A DNA stretch of 64,000 bases from Nitrosomonadales bacterium (GCA_009886095.1 VFJL01000002.1:1-64000), one strand, 5' to 3'; positions 1 to 13,224 are shown, numbered from the stretch's first letter. Notes: a model not told the origin generated them from the sequence alone. Numbers and translations: made by a program.

Positions 1-562
1 CGGCCCCGGTTTGGGCATGGAACCCGACGCTCATTTCTGGCTGGGCAGCGCGCTGGAATCTGCGCTACCGCTGGTGCTGGACGCCGATGCACTGAATCTG
101 ATCGCCGTCCACCCTCGGCTTGCCAGCCTGCTGCGCGCACGCTCGGCTGCTGCCATCCTCACCCCACATGCCGCAGAAGCTGCACGGCTTCTGGGCACGA
201 GTACGGCAGCGATACAAAATGGCCGCATGGCTGCAGCAGCCATGCTGGTGAAACGTTTCAACTGCTGTGCAGTGCTGAAAGGTGCCGGTAGTATTTGTGC
301 TTTGCCCGATGGCAGCCGCCACCTTAACACCAGCGGCAATCCCGGCCTGAGCAGCGCTGGGACCGGCGATGTATTGTCCGGCATCATTGGTGCTTTTCTG
401 GCTCAGGGGTTAAGTGCAGAAAACGCACTGTTATTAGCGGTTCATCTGCACGGTGCGGCAGCAGATGCGCTGCTGGAAGCACACGGTGGCCCGGTGGGAA
501 TGACTGCATCGGAAATTATCGATGCAGCGCGCAGCCTGTTAAACCGATGGATAAAAAATTAG
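1..562 (+). CDS. nnrD: ADP-dependent NAD(P)H-hydrate dehydratase, C-terminal part (5' end lies outside window)
   Basis: Protein contains LDADALNLIA, TPHAAEAARLLG, LKGAGSI, NTSGNPGLSSAGTGDVLSGIIGAFLAQG, typical of the YjeF C-terminal kinase-like domain. Confidence 0.88.
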   Translation, partial: GPGLGMEPDAHFWLGSALESALPLVLDADALNLIAVHPRLASLLRARSAAAILTPHAAEAARLLGTSTAAIQNGRMAAAAMLVKRFNCCAVLKGAGSICALPDGSRHLNTSGNPGLSSAGTGDVLSGIIGAFLAQGLSAENALLLAVHLHGAAADALLEAHGGPVGMTASEIIDAARSLLNRWIKN

Positions 563-651
563 ATGCAATGCGGCGTATGGCTGATATGTAAGGAAACATT
601 TTTTGCGAACAACAAAGTATCGTGACGAAATCCGGATTTTTAGAAATACCC
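553..651 (+). repeat. Family A MITE-like element, 5'-truncated copy A1
   Basis: Shares GGCGTATGGCTGATATGTAAGGAAACATTTTTT...GTATCGTGACGAAATCCGGATTTTTAGAAATACCC with the other family A copies. Confidence 0.75.
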
Positions 652-676
652 ATTTGAACTAAAAGGAACTCTTAGC

Positions 677-1453
677 ATGTGCCATAGATGTGATCAAAAA
701 AATGAAGGTCATCAAGATTTCAAACAAGATCCAAGTAAGCGCTCATTCCTCAAGTTGACTGCAGCCTCTGTTATCGGTTTAGGTTTTACCGGCTCAAATA
801 TTGCAAAAGCCCAGGAAAAGAAAGCGGCGGAAACTTACGCCAAATCCCCACCTAAACCTCAAAATGTGCTGACACCCGACCAAGCTCTGGAAAGGCTGAT
901 GAGGGGTAACGAGCGTTATGTTGCGGGTGAATCAATACCATTGGATTTTCATGATGTTCAAACGGCTTTAGTTAAAGGACAAAACCCTTATGCCACCATT
1001 TTGGGTTGCTCTGATTCCCGGGTCAGCCCTGAACATTGCTTTGATGAAGCTCAGGGTGATCTATTTGTAGCCCGGGTCGCCGGCAATTACTTGACGAATG
1101 ATAATGTAGCCACATTGGAATATTCAGTTGCCGTATTAAATACGTCGCTGATTATGGTGCTCGGTCATGAAGGCTGCGGTGCTGTTAAAGCCGCGATAGA
1201 TGCCGTTGATAATCACAAAGACTTCCCTGGTCATATCCAGCTATTGGCCAGTGCGATTGCGCCAGCAGTCAGGGCAGTCAGCGATACCTCAAGTGGCCGA
1301 TTGATCAATGTGACCAAGAAAAATGTCATCATGACTGTTGAAAATCTGAGGAATAAAACGCCGATTCTGGATTACTACCATGACCAGAAGAAACTGCGCG
1401 TCGTTGGCGGGTTGTATCATCTGGATACCGGCAAGGTCGAACTGATAGCTTAA
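677..1453 (+). CDS. Beta-class carbonic anhydrase with an N-terminal export-like signal
   Basis: CSDSRV and HEGCGAV zinc-ligand motifs; N-terminal SKRSFLKLTAASVIGLGFTGSNIAKAQ. Confidence 0.88.
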   Translation: MCHRCDQKNEGHQDFKQDPSKRSFLKLTAASVIGLGFTGSNIAKAQEKKAAETYAKSPPKPQNVLTPDQALERLMRGNERYVAGESIPLDFHDVQTALVKGQNPYATILGCSDSRVSPEHCFDEAQGDLFVARVAGNYLTNDNVATLEYSVAVLNTSLIMVLGHEGCGAVKAAIDAVDNHKDFPGHIQLLASAIAPAVRAVSDTSSGRLINVTKKNVIMTVENLRNKTPILDYYHDQKKLRVVGGLYHLDTGKVELIA

Positions 1454-1616
1454 TCCCAGACAATCCATTAGGTGGCTCTCTGAGTCTACGTGAGCGCTGG
1501 CGGTCAGCTTGCGGTTATTCTGCCGCTTGCTCGGCGTCCATAGACCCGCTATGGATTTCTCCCAACCAGTAAAGCTGCCTCACCATCATCTCACGTCCTA
1601 ATGGATTATCTGGGTT
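1452..1616. repeat. Family B MITE-like element copy B1 (165 bp)
   Basis: Ends AATCCCAGACAATCCATTAGG ... CCTAATGGATTATCTGGGTT; near-identical to 29532-29696. Confidence 0.85.
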
Positions 1617-1635
1617 AATTCCAATTCTATCTTTA

Positions 1636-3327
1636 TTAGAGATGCCCTTCATTCTGCATCTGCAACATTTCTGCGGCGTGTTGGCGCGTGGTCTCGGTGA
1701 TTTTCACACCACCCAACATGCGGGCAACTTCTTCGACTCGCTGTTGCTGATCAAGCACGGTAATGTGGCTCGTTATTATCCCGCCATTGACCGGATCGGC
1801 TGATTTGACGACCTGCCATTGTTGATCTGCCGCCGATGCGACTTGCGCCAAATGGGTGATGCACATTACCTGGCGCTCTTCTCCGAGCTTCTTCAGCATT
1901 GCGCCGACAATTTCTGCCACGCGCCCACCGATACCGACATCCACTTCGTCAAATATCAGCGTTGGTGCCGTCCCGACTTTACTGGTGATGACTTGTATCG
2001 CCAAGCTGATACGCGATAACTCACCGCCGGAAGCAACTTTTGCCAAAGACCTCAGCGGCAGTCCCTTGTGAGCAGAAACTTGAAACTCGATTTGTTCCAT
2101 GCCATACGCATTACCCTGCTCCAGCGGCGTTAACGCCACGGCAAACTCCCCGCCCACCATTGCCAGAGTCTGCATCGCAGCACTAACCTGCTGCGCCAGT
2201 GCCTTGGCCGCCTTGTCTCTGGCTACAGTCAATTTCTTCACAAGCTTGAGGTATTCATCCCTAGCCGTTGTTTCCTCTTTTGCCAGCACCTCGCCACCGC
2301 TACCCTGAGCGAATTCTTCCAGCCGCGCAGTGAATGTTCCCAATAAATACGGCAATTCGTCGGGAGTAACACGATATTTTCTAGCAGCAGCGTGAACTGC
2401 GGACAGACGTTGCTCCATCTCCTGCAGGCGTTGTGGATCAAGGTCGAGGCGTTGCTGGTAATGCCCCAGTTCGTACACTGCTTCCTGCAACTGGATCTGC
2501 GCCGTCTCCAACAAGTCGAGTACAGTTTTGAGGTTGCTATCGTAATCCCGCATGCTTTGCAACCGCGAAATTACCGCATTAATCTGTGTCAGCGAGGCGA
2601 ATTCACCTTCCGATAAAATTTCCAGCCCCATCTGCGTTGCTTCCAGCAGGCTCGCCGCATGCGACAAACGACTGTGATCAGCTTGCAGGATTTTCCATTC
2701 ACCAGGCAAAAAATTTAGGGTGGAGAGTTCGCGCACTTGCCATTCCAATTGTTCGCGCTCCTGCATGAAAGCGGTGGCGTTCCGCTCCCAGGCCATGCGC
2801 CGCTGCTGCAGGCTCTGCCAGCGGCGATAGGCTGCAGTCACTGTCTGCACCAATTCTCGACTGCCGGAAAACGCATCGAGCAGATCACGTTGCGCTTCGT
2901 TATGCAGTAAGGATTGATGTACATGCTGACCGTGGATATCGACCAGCCTCTCCCCCGCTACACGCAGTTGCTGCAAGGTGACGGAGCGACCGTTGATGAA
3001 GCTGCGAGAACGTCCGCTGACATCTATCACGCGGCGCAGCAGGCATCTGCCGTTGTCATCGCCGTGGTTTTCCAGACCGTTTTCGCGCAACCACTCAGTC
3101 AGTCCCAATAACCCGCTCACATCGAACTCTGCGCTAATTTCTGCACGCTCACAGCCATTGCGCACCTGGCCTGCTTCGCCACGCTCACCTAGTGCGAGCG
3201 AAAGCGCGTCGATTAGAATGGATTTGCCCGCACCGGTTTCACCGGTGAGCACGGTGAAACCGGGAGCAAACTCCAACTCAATCCGGTCAGCGATAACAAA
3301 ATCCTGGATGCTTAAGAACCTCAGCAT
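1636..3327 (-). CDS. recN: DNA repair protein RecN
   Basis: MLRFLSIQDFVIADRIELEFAPGFTVLTGETGAGKSILIDALSLALGER; KVASGGELSRISLAIQV; TLIFDEVDVGIGGRVAEIVG. Confidence 0.95.
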   Translation of the reverse strand: MLRFLSIQDFVIADRIELEFAPGFTVLTGETGAGKSILIDALSLALGERGEAGQVRNGCERAEISAEFDVSGLLGLTEWLRENGLENHGDDNGRCLLRRVIDVSGRSRSFINGRSVTLQQLRVAGERLVDIHGQHVHQSLLHNEAQRDLLDAFSGSRELVQTVTAAYRRWQSLQQRRMAWERNATAFMQEREQLEWQVRELSTLNFLPGEWKILQADHSRLSHAASLLEATQMGLEILSEGEFASLTQINAVISRLQSMRDYDSNLKTVLDLLETAQIQLQEAVYELGHYQQRLDLDPQRLQEMEQRLSAVHAAARKYRVTPDELPYLLGTFTARLEEFAQGSGGEVLAKEETTARDEYLKLVKKLTVARDKAAKALAQQVSAAMQTLAMVGGEFAVALTPLEQGNAYGMEQIEFQVSAHKGLPLRSLAKVASGGELSRISLAIQVITSKVGTAPTLIFDEVDVGIGGRVAEIVGAMLKKLGEERQVMCITHLAQVASAADQQWQVVKSADPVNGGIITSHITVLDQQQRVEEVARMLGGVKITETTRQHAAEMLQMQNEGHL

Positions 3328-3343
3328 GATAAATAATTTACGC

Positions 3344-4222
3344 CTATTTTTGTGGGAAACCGCTCCAGCCAAGCTTCTCGCGCAGCATGCGGTAATAACA
3401 ATGATCGGCAGAATGTAGTAATCTCACCGTGTGCGGGGAACGCCGGACGATAACTTTATCATTCTCCTGCAAGTCAAAATGAAAATGGCTGTCGGAGTGA
3501 ACACGCGCGTCCGCAGTGCGGTGCAGCAGAATTTCAACAGTGGCGTCGGGTCCCACTACGATGGGACGGTTGCTCAAGATATGCGGGCTCACTGGCACCA
3601 GCGCAATCAAGTCAAGACCCGGGTGCAGGATAGGCCCGCCCGATGACAAGGCATAAGCGGTAGAACCAGTAGGGGTGGCTACAATCAAACCATCGGCACG
3701 CAAGGAGTAAACATATTCATCGTTGATATGTACCTCGAATTCGATCATGCTGCCGCCGCTGCCACGGTTCACTGCTACATCGTTTAATGCCAAAGCGCTG
3801 AACACATTGGCTTCACTGCGTATAACTTCGGCATACAGCAACATGCGCCGCTCAATTACATAGTGGCCATCAAGCATAGCACCGAGAGTTTCCAGCATGG
3901 TGTCGATGGAAAGATCGGTGAGAAAGCCGAGTCGCCCCTGATTAACGCCGACCAACGGCACGTCAAAAGGTGCGAGCTTGCGCGCGATATTGAGCATGGT
4001 GCCGTCACCACCCAGAACAATAGCAAGGTCAGCGCGCGCACCGATTTCCTCTAGCGCCAGGGCGGGATATTCTTCGGTCGACACTTGAGAGGCAGTAAGA
4101 CAATCCAGCAGCACTTCGAGATTTCGGCTTTGTAGATATTGCCCCAGACGCAACAGGGGTTCCACGATTTCCGGATTCTTGTGCTTGCCGATCAGAGCTA
4201 TGGTTTTGAATGTAAGGCTCAT
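3344..4222 (-). CDS. nadK: NAD kinase
   Basis: VLGGDGTMLNIARKLAPFDVPLVGVNQGRLGFLTDL; ATPTGSTAYALSSGGPILHP. Confidence 0.95.
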   Translation of the reverse strand: MSLTFKTIALIGKHKNPEIVEPLLRLGQYLQSRNLEVLLDCLTASQVSTEEYPALALEEIGARADLAIVLGGDGTMLNIARKLAPFDVPLVGVNQGRLGFLTDLSIDTMLETLGAMLDGHYVIERRMLLYAEVIRSEANVFSALALNDVAVNRGSGGSMIEFEVHINDEYVYSLRADGLIVATPTGSTAYALSSGGPILHPGLDLIALVPVSPHILSNRPIVVGPDATVEILLHRTADARVHSDSHFHFDLQENDKVIVRRSPHTVRLLHSADHCYYRMLREKLGWSGFPQK

Positions 4223-4350
4223 CGCTGGATATAATCTGACGCACTATGCCGAGAATAATTATTGGGCCGCAGAGCAAGTCAGTCCTTTGTTGTGAAACAT
4301 CGCGTTTAAGATTAAACCATATTGGACTGCGACTGACAAAGAATTCTAAA

Positions 4351-4487
4351 GGGCGCCTCTAAAAATTCAAAGCTCTAAACAAGATAAAGGGGAACGAAAA
4401 ATATAGATGCAGCATATGGCTGATATATAAGGAAACATTTTTGGGCAACTAAGTATTGTGACGAAATTTGGATTTTTAGAGGTACCC
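4351..4487 (+). repeat. Family A MITE-like element copy A2 (137 bp)
   Basis: GGGCGCCTCTAAAAATTCAAA ... TTTGGATTTTTAGAGGTACCC: 21-bp terminal inverted repeat with 3 mismatches. Confidence 0.85.
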
Positions 4488-4560
4488 TGAATCAGATTTC
4501 AGCGAATTTGCTCTGCCCATCCCAAATCCGGAAATCCAAATCCTGGTGTAGAATGAGCGC

Positions 4561-5580
4561 ATGCTCAATCAACGCGCTAAAATCCTGCTAAAAACTCTGG
4601 TCGAACGTTATATCACGGAAGGTCAACCGGTAGGTTCGCGCTCACTCTCCAAATTCTCTGGACTGGATTTGAGCCCTGCTACCATTCGCAACGTGATGGC
4701 TGACTTGGAGGAAATGGGCTTTGTTACCAGCCCCCATACATCTGCCGGACGTGTGCCGACTCCGCGAGGCTACCGTTTTTTCATCGATACGTTGCTGGTG
4801 GTCAAACCGCTGGACAGTGTCGAAATCTACCACTTGGAAGAGCAGTTGCATCTGGACAATCCGTCTCAGTTGATCAATTCCACCTCACAGTTGTTATCGG
4901 AATTGACACGTTTTGCCGGTGTAGTGGTAACTTCCAAACGCAGCGGGGTAGTGTTTCGCTATATCGAATTCATGGCCCTATCGGAAAAACGTATTCTGCT
5001 CATTATCGTCACGCCTGAAGGTGATGTTCAGAATCGCGTACTTTTCACCGACAGGGTCTATAGTCAAACTGAATTGATTGAAGCAGCAAATTTCATCAAT
5101 CAGAATTACGCTGGCTGCGATCTGGATGGAATTCGTAGTCGCCTGAAAAGCGAGCTGAAACAATTGCACCATGATATGACCAGTCTCATGACTGCAGCGA
5201 TCGAAGTCGGCGGCGAAGCAATTAGGGAAAGCAGCGATGCCATGGTAGTGGCGGGTGAACGCAAACTGCTGGATGTGCATGATTTGGTCGGCAATATGAC
5301 CAGCTTGAAAAAACTATTTGATCTGTTCGAACGCAAAACCGCGTTGCTGCAGTTGCTGGAACTCAGCCGTCAGGCGCAAGGCGTGCAGATTTTCATCGGC
5401 GGCGAGTCAGGTGTGGTGACATTGGACGAATTCAGTGTGGTCACCGCCCCCTACGAAATGGATGGAGTAATCGTCGGCACCGTCGGCGTGGTCGGACCCA
5501 CACGCATGGCTTATGACCGTATCATTCCGATCGTGGATGTAACCGCCAAGCTACTTTCCAACGCACTGTCGCAACATTAA
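4561..5580 (+). CDS. hrcA: Heat-inducible transcription repressor HrcA
   Basis: [63 protein letters not shown]. Confidence 0.95.
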   Translation: MLNQRAKILLKTLVERYITEGQPVGSRSLSKFSGLDLSPATIRNVMADLEEMGFVTSPHTSAGRVPTPRGYRFFIDTLLVVKPLDSVEIYHLEEQLHLDNPSQLINSTSQLLSELTRFAGVVVTSKRSGVVFRYIEFMALSEKRILLIIVTPEGDVQNRVLFTDRVYSQTELIEAANFINQNYAGCDLDGIRSRLKSELKQLHHDMTSLMTAAIEVGGEAIRESSDAMVVAGERKLLDVHDLVGNMTSLKKLFDLFERKTALLQLLELSRQAQGVQIFIGGESGVVTLDEFSVVTAPYEMDGVIVGTVGVVGPTRMAYDRIIPIVDVTAKLLSNALSQH

Positions 5581-5655
5581 CCGGCATCATCGCCTTGCCA
5601 TCTGTCGACTGAGAGTTGATCCGTCTACTCATCACTAACCACCAAGACCAAACCA

Positions 5656-6753
5656 ATGTCCCCTGAACCCGCTTACCAGCACGGCACCCCCAACCAGACC
5701 GGGATTCTGCTGGTCAACCTTGGCACCCCCGAAGCCCCTACCGCCGAGGCGCTACGGCCTTATCTCAAGCAATTCCTGAGCAACCCAAGGGTAGTGGAGA
5801 TTTCACCCTGGCTGTGGTGGCCGATTCTGAACGGCATCATACTCAACACCCGACCCAAAAAATCGGCAAAAAAATATGCGCAGATCTGGATGCCGGAAGG
5901 CTCGCCATTGAAAGTTCATACTGAACGTCAGGCCAGATTGTTACTGGGTTTTCTGGGAGAGCGCATCCAACCTGTCCCCGTGGTGGAGTATGCCATGAGC
6001 ATTGGAAACCCGTCGATTGCCGAAGTGCTGGAGCGCATGAAACAGAATGGTTGTGAGCGCATACTGGTATTACCGCTCTATCCTCAGTACGCGGCTAGCA
6101 GCACTGCTTCGGCATTCGATGGAGTCTTTGCAGAACTGGGGAAAATGCGTAACGCTCCAGCCATCCGTACAGTAAAACACTATCACGATCACCCCGGCTA
6201 TATTGCCGCACTGGCACAGAATGTACGCGATTACTGGATGCGCATTGACGGCAGCGGCGGCAGACCTGACAAACTAGTGATGAGTTTTCACGGCGTACCG
6301 CGCTTCACTCTGGATAAAGGTGATCCGTACCACTGCGAATGCCAGAAAACCGGGCGACTGCTGGCTGAAGCTCTGGAATTGGACGCCAGCCAATACCAGA
6401 TCTGCTTTCAGTCACGCTTTGGCAAGACCGAATGGTTACGCCCTTATACCGCAGAGACACTGGAGCAACTTGGCAAACTGAACACCAAGCGCGTGGACGT
6501 TGTCTGCCCTGGTTTCGTTTCTGACTGCCTCGAAACCCTGGAAGAAATCGCCATGGAAGGTAAGGCCCTTTTCGTTCAGGCTGGCGGGCATGAGTTTCAT
6601 TACATCCCCTGCCTGAATGAACACGACGGCTGGATACATGCACTGGCCGACATTGCCCTCAGCAATCTACAAGGATGGCTGGGTCTGGAAAAATCAAAAG
6701 AAGGGCTGGAACAGTCGCGGCAACGGGCACTGCAGCTTGGGGCCAAAGAGTGA
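5656..6753 (+). CDS. hemH: Ferrochelatase
   Basis: [68 protein letters not shown]. Confidence 0.96.
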   Translation: MSPEPAYQHGTPNQTGILLVNLGTPEAPTAEALRPYLKQFLSNPRVVEISPWLWWPILNGIILNTRPKKSAKKYAQIWMPEGSPLKVHTERQARLLLGFLGERIQPVPVVEYAMSIGNPSIAEVLERMKQNGCERILVLPLYPQYAASSTASAFDGVFAELGKMRNAPAIRTVKHYHDHPGYIAALAQNVRDYWMRIDGSGGRPDKLVMSFHGVPRFTLDKGDPYHCECQKTGRLLAEALELDASQYQICFQSRFGKTEWLRPYTAETLEQLGKLNTKRVDVVCPGFVSDCLETLEEIAMEGKALFVQAGGHEFHYIPCLNEHDGWIHALADIALSNLQGWLGLEKSKEGLEQSRQRALQLGAKE

Positions 6754-6764
6754 ATCCAGTGGTG

Positions 6765-7364
6765 TTAGCGACGGTTGTTACGCTGCAAACGCCAGTAGAC
6801 GACAACCCCGAGAATAACGGTAATGACCAGAATAACGATGATGTACCGCAGGTATTCCCGGATGAGCATCTCGTTGCCGCCAATGAAGTAACCTAGCAGC
6901 GCGAGGATGGCGACCCAGATACCGGCACCCAGACTGGTATAAAAACTAAAAACTGCCAGATTCATCCGCGCCAGACCGGCCGGCAGCGAAATGTACTGAC
7001 GCACCACCGGTATCAGCCGGCCAGTGAAAGTGGAGATATGACCATGGCGGGCGAAGAAATCTTCCATCTTCTGTAAACTCGCTTCGTTGAACATGACATA
7101 TTTCCCATAATGCAACAGGAAGGGGCGGCCCAGCTTAATCGCCAAGTAATAGTTGAGTAACGCGCCTGCCAGGCTTCCGAAAATTCCGGCCAGAATAACC
7201 AGCACCAGGTTCATCTCGCCCTTATAGGCGAGATAACCAGCCGGAATCATGACTACTTCACTGGGAAATGGAATGAAGCTGGACTCCAGAAACATTAAGA
7301 AGACAATGCCTGGATAACCGAGATCACCTACGGTGCGGACAATCCAGTTAATGATTTCGGACAT
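6765..7364 (-). CDS. DedA family membrane protein
   Basis: [50 protein letters not shown]. Confidence 0.9.
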   Translation of the reverse strand: MSEIINWIVRTVGDLGYPGIVFLMFLESSFIPFPSEVVMIPAGYLAYKGEMNLVLVILAGIFGSLAGALLNYYLAIKLGRPFLLHYGKYVMFNEASLQKMEDFFARHGHISTFTGRLIPVVRQYISLPAGLARMNLAVFSFYTSLGAGIWVAILALLGYFIGGNEMLIREYLRYIIVILVITVILGVVVYWRLQRNNRR

Positions 7365-7501
7365 GCCGCTTTATCTCCAATTTGTTCGATGTTAGATAAA
7401 ATGCAGTGGACTCCCTGCCAGCAACTCCGCGTCATTACGCTACGCGTGCTTTTTTCTTCCAAGGGAGAATGGCGAGTAAGCGGAAAATAGAAGGGGCAAT
7501 G

Positions 7502-8437
7502 TCAGGGTAACGCTTCTGTTTCTTCCTTCTTCTTCTCTGGCTTGACAATATCCTCGCGCGATACGCCCAGCAACATAAGGATAGGGCTTGCGACCAGCAC
7601 CGAGGAATAAATGCCAAACAGAATACCGATGGTAAGTGCCAACGCAAAGTAATGCAGTGCCTCGCCGCCGAACAGCAGCATCGAAACCACCACCATCTGG
7701 GTGCTGCCGTGCGTAATGATAGTACGCGACATGGTGCGGGTAATTGCGTTGTCTATAGTTTGCGCCACTGTGGCCTTGCGCATCTTGCGAAAATTTTCCC
7801 GTATCCGGTCGAACACCACCACTGATTCGTTCACAGAATAGCCCAGAATTGCCAATATCGCGGCCAGCACGGTGAGTGAGAATTCCCACTGGAAAAACGC
7901 GAAGAAACCGAGAATGATCACTACGTCATGCAAGTTGGCGATGATGCCGGCAACACCGAATTTCCATTCGAAACGCATAGCCAGATAGGCAACGATACCG
8001 AACGACACGACCAGCAGTGCCAGTGCGCCGTTTTCAACCAGCTCCGCTCCTACTTGTGGGCCGACAAACTCTACCCGGCGCATCTCCACCGAATTGTCAT
8101 CCTGCCGCAATGCTGCCATTACTGTCTCAGACAGCCTTGCGCTTGAAACATCCGGTTTGGCGGGTAAACGGATCAGTATATCGCGTGAGGTGCCGAAATT
8201 CTGCACACTGACATCCGTCATCCCTAGCTTTGCAATAATACTCCGCACCTTACCGAGGTCGGCAGTCTGACTATAGCCAACTTCCATCACTGTGCCACCG
8301 GTGAAATCGACACCCAGATTCAAACCCTTGCTGAAGAGAAAAAATACCGACAGGACAAAAGTCGCCAGTGAAATAGCCGTAGTGTATTTCCCCCAACTCA
8401 TGAAGGGAATATCGCGCTTTATTCTAAAGAATTCCAT
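7502..8437 (-). CDS. secF: Protein translocase subunit SecF
   Basis: GLNLGVDFTGGTVMEV; ILGYSVNESVVVFDRIREN; FGIYSSVLVASPILM. Confidence 0.96.
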   Translation of the reverse strand: MEFFRIKRDIPFMSWGKYTTAISLATFVLSVFFLFSKGLNLGVDFTGGTVMEVGYSQTADLGKVRSIIAKLGMTDVSVQNFGTSRDILIRLPAKPDVSSARLSETVMAALRQDDNSVEMRRVEFVGPQVGAELVENGALALLVVSFGIVAYLAMRFEWKFGVAGIIANLHDVVIILGFFAFFQWEFSLTVLAAILAILGYSVNESVVVFDRIRENFRKMRKATVAQTIDNAITRTMSRTIITHGSTQMVVVSMLLFGGEALHYFALALTIGILFGIYSSVLVASPILMLLGVSREDIVKPEKKKEETEALP

Positions 8438-8493
8438 GTAAAACCCTTATTTGCTGACAGCGTGGATCATGCCTGCCCTGCTCATTCTCGACA

Positions 8494-10338
8494 TCAACGT
8501 TTATCACTCACCGGTTTCCATACCTGGCCGATGGGCACCTTTTCCAGTTTGCGGCGGCTGCCGTACATCAAATTGACTATGCCGCGCGACACCATCACCG
8601 CGCTGAACATCGAGGTCAATATGCCCAGACACAACACTACGGCAAACCCCTTCACCGGACCAGAGCCGAATGCAAACAATGCAATGCCAGAAATCAAGGT
8701 GGTGATATTGGAATCCAGGATGGTGCCAAAAGCACGTTCATAACCTGCGTTGATCGCTGCCTGCGGTGACAGACCATTGCGCAATTCGTCGCGAATGCGC
8801 TCGTTTATCAGCACATTGGCATCAATTGCCATACCGAGGGTGAGCGCAATTGCCGCCATACCTGGAAGTGTCAGAGTGGCTTGCAGAATCGATAGGAGGC
8901 CGATCAATAGCAGCAGATTTACGCCCAGCGCCATCACCGAAATAAAACCAAACATCAGATAATAAATACTCATGAAAACAGCGACTGCCAGAAACCCATA
9001 CAGCGTTGAATTGAAGCCGCGCGAAATGTTGTCGGCGCCGAGACTCGGGCCTACGGTACGCTCTTCGATGATGTCCATGGGTGCGGCCAGCGCACCGGCG
9101 CGTAACAGCAGCGCCACGTCACGCGCCTCCTCGGAGGTCATGCGTCCACTGATCTGAACCCGTCCACCGCCAATTTCTTCGCGGATCACCGGTGCCGTGA
9201 CGACTTCTACCTGATTCTTCTCAATCAGCAGAATCGCCATGCGTTTCCCGACATTGTCGCGCGTCAACTGCTTGAAAATACGCGAACCGTTGTTATCGAG
9301 ATTGATATGCACTGCCGGTTGGTTATTGCTATCGAAACCAGCCTGGGCATCATTGATACGATCGCCTGTCAATACCACCTGCTTTTTCAGCAGCAATGGA
9401 CCGCCGCCGCGCTCGGTATGAAGTTCTGTACCAAATGGAATCTGTCCGCGCATCGCTGCTTCGACGTCACGCTCCTCATCTACCATGCGCACTTCCAGCG
9501 TGGCGGTACGTCCCAGAATATCCTTGGCTTTGGCAGTGTCCTGCACTCCAGGCAACTGCACCACCACACGATCGGCACCAGCCTGCTGGATGATGGGTTC
9601 AGCTACACCCAGTTCGTTGACACGATTGCGCAGCGTGGTGATGTTCTGTTGTACGGCGGAGTTCTGAATACGCTTCTGCGCTTCATCCTTGAGGGTGGCA
9701 GTAAGATGGAACTCGCCGCTCACATCCTGCTGCCGCAAACTCAAATCGCCATAGGCCTTGCTGATTTCGGTTTCTGCCCTGGCACGCGATTCGGCATCGC
9801 GGAATTTGACGGTAATCTGTGAACCTTCCTTGTCGAGCCCGGCGTATTGAATTTTCTGCTCGCGCAAGCTGCCACGGATATCGGCACTATGGCGGTCAAG
9901 CGCTTTGGAAAGTGCACCCTGCATATCCACCTGCAACATGAAATGCACGCCTCCGCGCAGATCAAGTCCCAGATACATCGGCAATGCGCCGATGCCGGTC
10001 AACCATTGCGGGGAATTAGGGAGCAGATTCAGTGCCACCACATAATTGTTTCCCAATGCCGACTGTAACGCATCCTTTGCTTTGAGTTGCATATCGGTAT
10101 CGGTAAAGCGCGCCTTGATGCTGCCTGCTTCCAGAAACATTCCGCTAGCCGGGAGATTGGCTTTCTTCAGAGTGTCTTCCACCCGCTGCAGCAACGCAGT
10201 ATCTACCTTGGCAGCAGAACGCAGTGGTGAGACCTGTACTGCCGGTGATTCACCAAAAAAATTTGGCAGGGTGTAGAGCAGTCCAAGCAGGACCGAAACT
10301 ACGATAATCAGGTATTTCCAGAGAGGATAGCGGTTCAT
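8494..10338 (-). CDS. secD: Protein translocase subunit SecD
   Basis: MNRYPLWKYLIIVVSVLLGLLYTLPNFFGE; LGLDLRGGVHFMLQVD; LTLGMAIDANVLINERIRDEL. Confidence 0.97.
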   Translation of the reverse strand: MNRYPLWKYLIIVVSVLLGLLYTLPNFFGESPAVQVSPLRSAAKVDTALLQRVEDTLKKANLPASGMFLEAGSIKARFTDTDMQLKAKDALQSALGNNYVVALNLLPNSPQWLTGIGALPMYLGLDLRGGVHFMLQVDMQGALSKALDRHSADIRGSLREQKIQYAGLDKEGSQITVKFRDAESRARAETEISKAYGDLSLRQQDVSGEFHLTATLKDEAQKRIQNSAVQQNITTLRNRVNELGVAEPIIQQAGADRVVVQLPGVQDTAKAKDILGRTATLEVRMVDEERDVEAAMRGQIPFGTELHTERGGGPLLLKKQVVLTGDRINDAQAGFDSNNQPAVHINLDNNGSRIFKQLTRDNVGKRMAILLIEKNQVEVVTAPVIREEIGGGRVQISGRMTSEEARDVALLLRAGALAAPMDIIEERTVGPSLGADNISRGFNSTLYGFLAVAVFMSIYYLMFGFISVMALGVNLLLLIGLLSILQATLTLPGMAAIALTLGMAIDANVLINERIRDELRNGLSPQAAINAGYERAFGTILDSNITTLISGIALFAFGSGPVKGFAVVLCLGILTSMFSAVMVSRGIVNLMYGSRRKLEKVPIGQVWKPVSDKR

Positions 10339-10364
10339 GTTTTGGATGGGGGGTGAATAAAAAA

Positions 10365-10504
10365 GGCGCCTCTAAGAATTCAAAGTTCTAAACAATGCCT
10401 GTCGAGAATAGAAAATGTGGGCGCGGCATAGGGTTGATATGTGAGGAAACATTTTCTGTGAGCGATGAAATATTGTGACAAAATCTGGATTTTTAGAAGT
10501 GGCC
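10365..10504. repeat. Family A MITE-like element copy A3, inside the yajC-secD intergenic gap
   Basis: GGCGCCTCTAAGAATTCAAAGTTCTAAAC ... TGAGGAAACATTTTCTGTGAGCGATGAAATATTGTGACAAAATCTGGATTTTTAGAAGTGGCC. Confidence 0.82.
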
Positions 10505-10562
10505 AAAAGATAAGTACAGGGTTATTTTCCACCCTTTTATACTTTATCTATTCCGGTACTGA

Positions 10563-10898
10563 TTATTCCTTCTCGATGGCCTTCAGCGTACCTTTGGGTA
10601 ACAAGGTCTGAACGGCTGACTTGAGCACAGTGACCTCGGTATTCGCAGCAATTTCCAATACTACGTAACTCCCGCTGATCTTGACCACACGTCCCAGTAT
10701 GCCGCCGCTAGATACCACCTCATCGCCTTTCTGCAGCGCTTCTATCATCAACTTCTGCTCTTTCCCGCGCTTCGCCTGGGGACGAATCACCACGAAGTAG
10801 AACAAGGCGAAGATTATGACAATCATCGGCAGTGACATCAGGAGATCCCCGCCTGGCGGGGCAGCAGCAGCCTGGGCGTAAGCTTCACTAATTAGCAT
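10563..10898 (-). CDS. yajC: Preprotein translocase subunit YajC
   Basis: LLMSLPMIVIIFALFYFVVIRPQAKRGKE; GDEVVSSGGILGRVVKI. Confidence 0.95.
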   Translation of the reverse strand: MLISEAYAQAAAAPPGGDLLMSLPMIVIIFALFYFVVIRPQAKRGKEQKLMIEALQKGDEVVSSGGILGRVVKISGSYVVLEIAANTEVTVLKSAVQTLLPKGTLKAIEKE

Positions 10899-10953
10899 GG
10901 CATTTCTCCGAAAATTATCTTAAAAGGGTCAAAAGAGGAAAAGGCGGCGTATT

Positions 10954-13094
<2,141 letters not shown>

Positions 13095-13224
13095 CGGCAC
13101 ATTATACCTATGCGCCGTGCATTCACCCACGCTACATTCAACCAACTGGTATTCACCCATGCCGGTTGCCGCGACGGCTGATTTCGGTGATAATTGCGTT
13201 CTTCGTTGACACGCGAAAAGCTTT

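Noticed and set aside
4500-4560. CIRCE operator upstream of hrcA
   Set aside because: No TTAGCACTC-N9-GAGTGCTAA-like sequence was found.
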